7,642 nucleotides of DNA from an uncultured Eggerthellaceae bacterium (GTDB taxonomy: Bacteria > Actinomycetota > Coriobacteriia > Coriobacteriales > Eggerthellaceae): contig CAKTXN010000082.1 in assembly GCA_934630905.1 (NCBI GenBank), positions 1-7,642 on the forward strand, written 5' to 3'. The notes beneath the pieces were generated by a model. It was not told the origin of the DNA. It saw nothing but the letters and a program-made list of their open reading frames with translations, and made no database searches. Below are positions 5,139-7,642 of this stretch, piece after piece. The first letter of the stretch is position 1; each line of letters begins with the position of its first letter. The position numbers and the translations under genes were made by a program.

Positions 5139-5459
5139 TTACTCGAAGTCCTTGCCGCACTTCTTGCAGACGCGGATGTAGCCCTTCTTGCCTTCTTCAC
5201 GCTTGCGAGAAACGCGCGTGGCTTCTTTGCAGTTCGGGCAAATCAGCATAACGTTGGAAACGTGCAGCGGAGCTTCCATGGTGGAAATGCCACCCTGAGG
5301 GTTCTGCTGCGTGGGGCGCATGGCCTTCTTCATCATGTTGGCACCCTCAACAACAACGCGCTGAGTCTGGGGGATGGAGCGAAGGATCTTACCCTCTTTG
5401 CCCTTGTCCTTGCCAGCGATGATCTTTACCAAATCGCCTTTTTTGACGTTCATTTTCAT
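5139..5459 (-). CDS. rplX: 50S ribosomal protein L24, zinc-ribbon form
   Basis: L24 is an assembly-initiating protein that binds the 5' domain of 23S rRNA near the exit tunnel. The 106-residue product (E. coli 104) has the KOW motif near the N-terminus (KKGDLVKIIAGKDKGKEGKI, 6-25) and the conserved GGISTMEAPLHVSNVML. Its C-terminal part carries Cys74-x2-Cys77 and Cys98-x2-Cys101, a probable zinc ribbon known in a subset of L24 proteins. The first of two nearby ATGs (5457-5459, then 5451-5453) was chosen because AAGGAGG lies 7 nt from it and 13 nt from the second. That ribosome binding site overlaps the rplN stop. A 217-nt gap follows the gene. Confidence 0.97.
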   Translation of the reverse strand: MKMNVKKGDLVKIIAGKDKGKEGKILRSIPQTQRVVVEGANMMKKAMRPTQQNPQGGISTMEAPLHVSNVMLICPNCKEATRVSRKREEGKKGYIRVCKKCGKDFE

Positions 5460-5471
5460 TCTCTATCCTCC

Positions 5472-5840
5472 TTACAGCGTTTCCGGAGCCAGAGACACGA
5501 TCTTCATGTACTTCTTCTCACGCAGCTCACGAGCAACGGGGCCGAAGATACGAGTGCCCTTAGGAGCACCGTCTGCGCCAATTACGACGCATGCATTCTG
5601 ATCGAACTTGATGTAGCTACCGTCGGCACGACGAACTTCCTTCTTCGTGCGAACGACAACGCAGCGGACGACATCGCCCTTCTTGATGTTGCCGTTAGGC
5701 TGAGCTTCCTGCACAGCGCAGATAATCACGTCGCCCAGACCGGCGTAACGACGCTTGGAACCGCCGATGACCTTGATGCAGCGAACACGACGAGCGCCTG
5801 AGTTGTCGGCCACGGTGAGCATGGTTTGCATCTGAATCAT
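5472..5840 (-). CDS. rplN: 50S ribosomal protein L14
   Basis: L14 lies at the subunit interface and forms an intersubunit bridge; it is also the docking site of the silencing factor RsfS where present. The 122-residue product (E. coli 123) begins MIQMQTMLTVADNSGARRVR, matching the MIQ-start and ADNSGA motif (11-16) of the family. It contains IKKGDVVRCVVVRTKKEVRR and ends REKKYMKIVSLAPETL. The first ATG (5838-5840) is preferred over the ATG three codons later on family grounds. Its ribosome binding site is weak, GTAGG at 8 nt. The stop overlaps the rplX ribosome binding site. Confidence 0.98.
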   Translation of the reverse strand: MIQMQTMLTVADNSGARRVRCIKVIGGSKRRYAGLGDVIICAVQEAQPNGNIKKGDVVRCVVVRTKKEVRRADGSYIKFDQNACVVIGADGAPKGTRIFGPVARELREKKYMKIVSLAPETL

Positions 5841-5848
5841 TATTCAAA

Positions 5849-5853
5849 CCTAC
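5849..5853 (-). promoter_or_regulatory. Imperfect ribosome binding site of rplN
   Basis: The minus strand reads GTAGG 8 nt before the ATG, one base off GGAGG. Most other genes in this window have AAGGA-, AAGGG- or AAGGAGG-class sites, so rplN stands out. A 48-nt gap with a hairpin lies ahead of it, which may affect translation from the upstream gene. Confidence 0.5.
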
Positions 5854-5867
5854 TTTCTCAATCACAA

Positions 5868-5889
5868 GTTTATGCAGCGAGGCACAAAC
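5868..5889 (-). repeat. Hairpin between rpsQ and rplN
   Basis: On the transcript GUUUGUG (5883-5889) can pair with CAUAAAC (5868-5874) over 7 bp, including one G-U pair, with an 8-base loop. The stem begins at the last base of the rpsQ stop codon. No U-run follows. Possible mRNA processing or attenuation element; it may be chance. Confidence 0.3.
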
Positions 5890-6149
5890 TATTTGGCCTT
5901 CTCAACAATTTTCACAAGACGCCAACGCTTCATCTTCGACAGCGGACGAGTCTCCATAATCTGAACGGTATCGCCAACGCCGGCTTCATTCAGTTCGTCA
6001 TGAGCATGGAGCTTCTTGGTGCTGGTCATCATCTTCTTATAGATGGGATGAGGCTTACGCTCGGTAATCTTCACGACGATGGTCTTATCGTTGCTTGCGC
6101 TGACGACGACGCCCTGGCGCACTTTGCGGGAATTGCGTTCTTCACTCAT
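5889..6149 (-). CDS. rpsQ: 30S ribosomal protein S17
   Basis: S17 is a primary 16S rRNA-binding OB-fold protein that helps assemble the 5' domain. The product of 86 residues (E. coli 84) begins MSEERNSRKVRQGVVVSASN. It has the core DKTIVVKITERKPHPIYKK and the family signature GDTVQIMETRPLS. The ATG at 6147-6149 was chosen because it gives the expected N-terminus. An in-frame TTG two codons earlier (6153-6155) is closer to the AAAGG-type site, which is about 11 nt from the ATG, so the TTG cannot be excluded. The stop is TAG. It follows rpmC by 19 nt. Confidence 0.95.
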   Translation of the reverse strand: MSEERNSRKVRQGVVVSASNDKTIVVKITERKPHPIYKKMMTSTKKLHAHDELNEAGVGDTVQIMETRPLSKMKRWRLVKIVEKAK

Positions 6150-6168
6150 TTGCAATCACACCTTTCCT

Positions 6169-6363
6169 TTAAGCGCTGATTTCACGGGCGCGCATCTCAG
6201 TTTGGATGCGAGCAATGTCTTTTTTAACTTGCTTGACACGAGCCGTGTTATCCAGCTGGCTCGTTGCCATTTGGAAGCGCAGATTGAACAGTTCAGCGCG
6301 CGCTTCCTTCAGCTTTGCCGCCAAGTCCTCAGCGGAAAGCTCACGGATTTCAGCTGCCTTCAT
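6169..6363 (-). CDS. rpmC: 50S ribosomal protein L29
   Basis: L29 is a small helical protein at the tunnel exit, next to the docking site for trigger factor and SRP. The 64-residue product (E. coli 63) begins MKAAEIRELSAEDLAAKLKE and contains the diagnostic ELFNLRFQMATSQLDNTARV, followed by a second helix KQVKKDIARIQTEMRARE. The predicted two-helix hairpin fits the known fold. The ATG is 2 nt after the rplP stop, with AGGA at about 6 nt inside rplP, so coupling is likely. Confidence 0.97.
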   Translation of the reverse strand: MKAAEIRELSAEDLAAKLKEARAELFNLRFQMATSQLDNTARVKQVKKDIARIQTEMRAREISA

Positions 6364-6365
6364 GT

Positions 6366-6785
6366 TTATTCCTGCCCTTCTTCACGAGTGACGATCTTTG
6401 CCTTGATGGGCAATTTGTTGATTGCCAGACGAAGAGCCTCGCGAGCAACTTCTTCTTCAACACCGTCAACCTCGAACATAATGCGGCCGGGCTTAACCAC
6501 GGCTACCCACTTCTCAGGGTTACCCTTACCAGAACCCATACGAGTTTCAGCAGGCTTCTGGGTGATGGGCTTGTCCGGGAAGATGGTGATCCACACGTGA
6601 CCGCCACGCTTCATGTAACGAGTCATTGCAATACGAGCAGCCTCGATCTGGCGGTTGGTGATCCATGCGGGTTCAAGTGCCTGGATACCCCATTTGCCAT
6701 GATTCAGACGAGTACCACCCTTTGCGTGGCCTTTCATGGAGCCACGCTGCACCTTACGATGCTTAACACGCTTAGGTACCAGCAT
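6366..6785 (-). CDS. rplP: 50S ribosomal protein L16
   Basis: L16 contacts 23S rRNA near the A-site tRNA and the peptidyl transferase centre and is a late assembly protein. The 139-residue product (E. coli 136) begins MLVPKRVKHRKVQRG. It has ITNRQIEAARIAMTRYMKRG (42-61) and the signature KRGGHVWITIFP (59-70). RMGSGKG follows at 82-88, in the loop close to the peptidyl transferase region. Its ATG shares one base with the rpsC stop (TAATG), and AGGAGG lies 8 nt upstream inside rpsC. This is a classic termination-reinitiation arrangement. Confidence 0.98.
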   Translation of the reverse strand: MLVPKRVKHRKVQRGSMKGHAKGGTRLNHGKWGIQALEPAWITNRQIEAARIAMTRYMKRGGHVWITIFPDKPITQKPAETRMGSGKGNPEKWVAVVKPGRIMFEVDGVEEEVAREALRLAINKLPIKAKIVTREEGQE

Positions 6786-7495
6786 TACTTAGCCCTCCTC
6801 TCACCACGATCGCGACGGGGACGGCTGGGGCGAGAACCACCCTCGAGTGCCGGGTTCGGAGCCTTCTGACCAGGCATCTTATCGCCCTGGTAGATCCAAA
6901 CCTGAACACCAATGGAACCATAGGTGGTAACTGCGGTTGCGAAACCGAAGTCAATCTTCGCGCGCAGCGTGTGGCGGGGAACGCGACCTTCGCAAACCCA
7001 CTCACGACGGCTCATCTCAGCGCCGCCCAAACGACCGGAGCACTGAATACGGATGCCCTTAGCACCGCTCTTACGAGCAGACTGGACAGCCTTACGCATA
7101 GCGCGGCGGAAAGCAACGCGGCCTTCGAGCTGCTCAGCAACAGACTGAGCTACCAGGTTCGCGTCAAGCTCCGGGCGCTTGACCTCAACAACTTCGACGG
7201 AAATCTTGCCGTCAACGAACTCGGCCAGTTCCTTGCGGAGCTGCTCGATTTCGGAGCCCTTCTTGCCAATAACCACGGCAGGACGAGCAGTGGTGATGAT
7301 GACTTTCACCTTGTCACCGGCGCGCTCGATCTCAATCTTTGCCACAGCGGCACGAGCGAGACGCTTTTCCAGGTACTTACGGATAGCAAGGTCGTTATCC
7401 AACAGCTCGGCATAATTCTTACCGGCATACCAACGGCTACGCCAATCCTCCGTGATGCCCAGACGGAAACCGGTAGGGGATACCTTCTGACCCAT
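6785..7495 (-). CDS. rpsC: 30S ribosomal protein S3
   Basis: S3 lies at the mRNA entry tunnel in the small-subunit head and has a role in unwinding mRNA. The 236-residue product (E. coli 233) begins MGQKVSPTGFRLGITEDW. Its KH domain carries the GxxG loop Gly77-Lys-Lys-Gly80 within VVIGKKGSEI. The basic patch FRRAMRKAV (129-137) corresponds to the residues linked to helicase activity in E. coli. The C-terminal domain contains IQCSGRLGGAEMSRREW, and a basic, proline-rich tail follows. The ATG lies 3 nt after the rplV stop with GGAGG at 8 nt; its stop overlaps rplP. Confidence 0.98.
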   Translation of the reverse strand: MGQKVSPTGFRLGITEDWRSRWYAGKNYAELLDNDLAIRKYLEKRLARAAVAKIEIERAGDKVKVIITTARPAVVIGKKGSEIEQLRKELAEFVDGKISVEVVEVKRPELDANLVAQSVAEQLEGRVAFRRAMRKAVQSARKSGAKGIRIQCSGRLGGAEMSRREWVCEGRVPRHTLRAKIDFGFATAVTTYGSIGVQVWIYQGDKMPGQKAPNPALEGGSRPSRPRRDRGERRAK

Positions 7496-7498
7496 GGA

Positions 7499-7642
7499 TT
7501 ATGCCTCCTCTCGAGTTGCAACGATGATGGTGATATGGCTGGTGCGCTTGCGGATGCGAGCAGCAGAGCCCTTTGCACGAGGACGAATGCGCTTCAACGT
7601 GGGGCCTTCGTCAACGTAAGCGGTCTTGACGACCAACTGCTC
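7499..7642 (-). CDS. rplV: 50S ribosomal protein L22, C-terminal part only
   Basis: Only the last 47 codons are in the window; the gene runs off the high-coordinate edge. Read on the minus strand the product ends VDEGPTLKRIRPRAKGSAAR, then IRKRTSHITIIVATREEA and TAA. This is the family's C-terminal signature, including the basic arm that reaches into the exit tunnel, where macrolide-resistance changes occur in other species. The last codons form the ribosome binding site of rpsC, which starts 3 nt later. Upstream genes of the S10 cluster (rpsS, rplB and others) are expected beyond the edge. Confidence 0.95.
   Translation of the reverse strand, partial: EQLVVKTAYVDEGPTLKRIRPRAKGSAARIRKRTSHITIIVATREEA

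Noticed and set aside
5109..5801. 230-codon plus-strand open frame opposite rplX and rplN
   Set aside because: Antisense shadow across two conserved genes, low-complexity Ala/Leu/Asn/Asp-rich product, no start signal.
6150..6155. TTG start two codons upstream of the rpsQ ATG
   Set aside because: It adds only two residues that do not match the usual S17 N-terminus; kept as an alternative because the ribosome binding site spacing slightly favours it.

Overview
The window is a stretch of the bacterial S10-spc ribosomal-protein cluster, read entirely from the minus strand. In transcription order (from high to low coordinates) it holds rplV (3' end only), rpsC, rplP, rpmC, rpsQ, rplN, rplX, rplE, rpsN, rpsH, rplF, rplR, rpsE, rpmD, rplO and secY. 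All sixteen proteins are recognisable from family motifs and lengths. No plus-strand gene is supported; the long plus-strand open frames are antisense shadows.

The organism looks like a Gram-positive-type bacterium, most likely an actinobacterium of the Coriobacteriia type. This rests on the four-cysteine zinc form of S14 (61 aa), a zinc-ribbon L24, the SecY N-terminus and loops, a moderate GC content by eye, and strong AAGGAG-type ribosome binding sites. It is a recollection of family sequences, not a search result.

Layout: (1) 7642-5889, rplV-rpsC-rplP-rpmC-rpsQ, tightly packed, with a TAATG overlap at rpsC/rplP. (2) 5888-5139, rplN-rplX, preceded by a 48-nt gap. (3) A 217-nt gap (5138-4922) with several inverted repeats, then rplE. 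(4) An 83-nt gap (4375-4293) with an extended -10 promoter-like motif and a 9-bp hairpin, then rpsN, then a 107-nt gap (4106-4000). (5) 3999-1914, rpsH-rplF-rplR-rpsE-rpmD, again tight. (6) A 174-nt gap (1913-1740) packed with perfect inverted repeats, including a 12-bp one. (7) rplO and secY, where secY starts at TTG inside the rplO stop region. A 17-bp tandem repeat sits on the secY stop.

The genes work together: fourteen complete plus one partial ribosomal protein are made in a balanced ratio, and the SecY channel subunit, which docks ribosomes at the membrane, is coupled to L15. The coding content is ordinary. What deserves attention is the non-coding DNA: three long, structured spacers interrupt an otherwise compact operon and are candidates for internal promoters or autogenous RNA leaders. 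I see no evidence for a new protein system.
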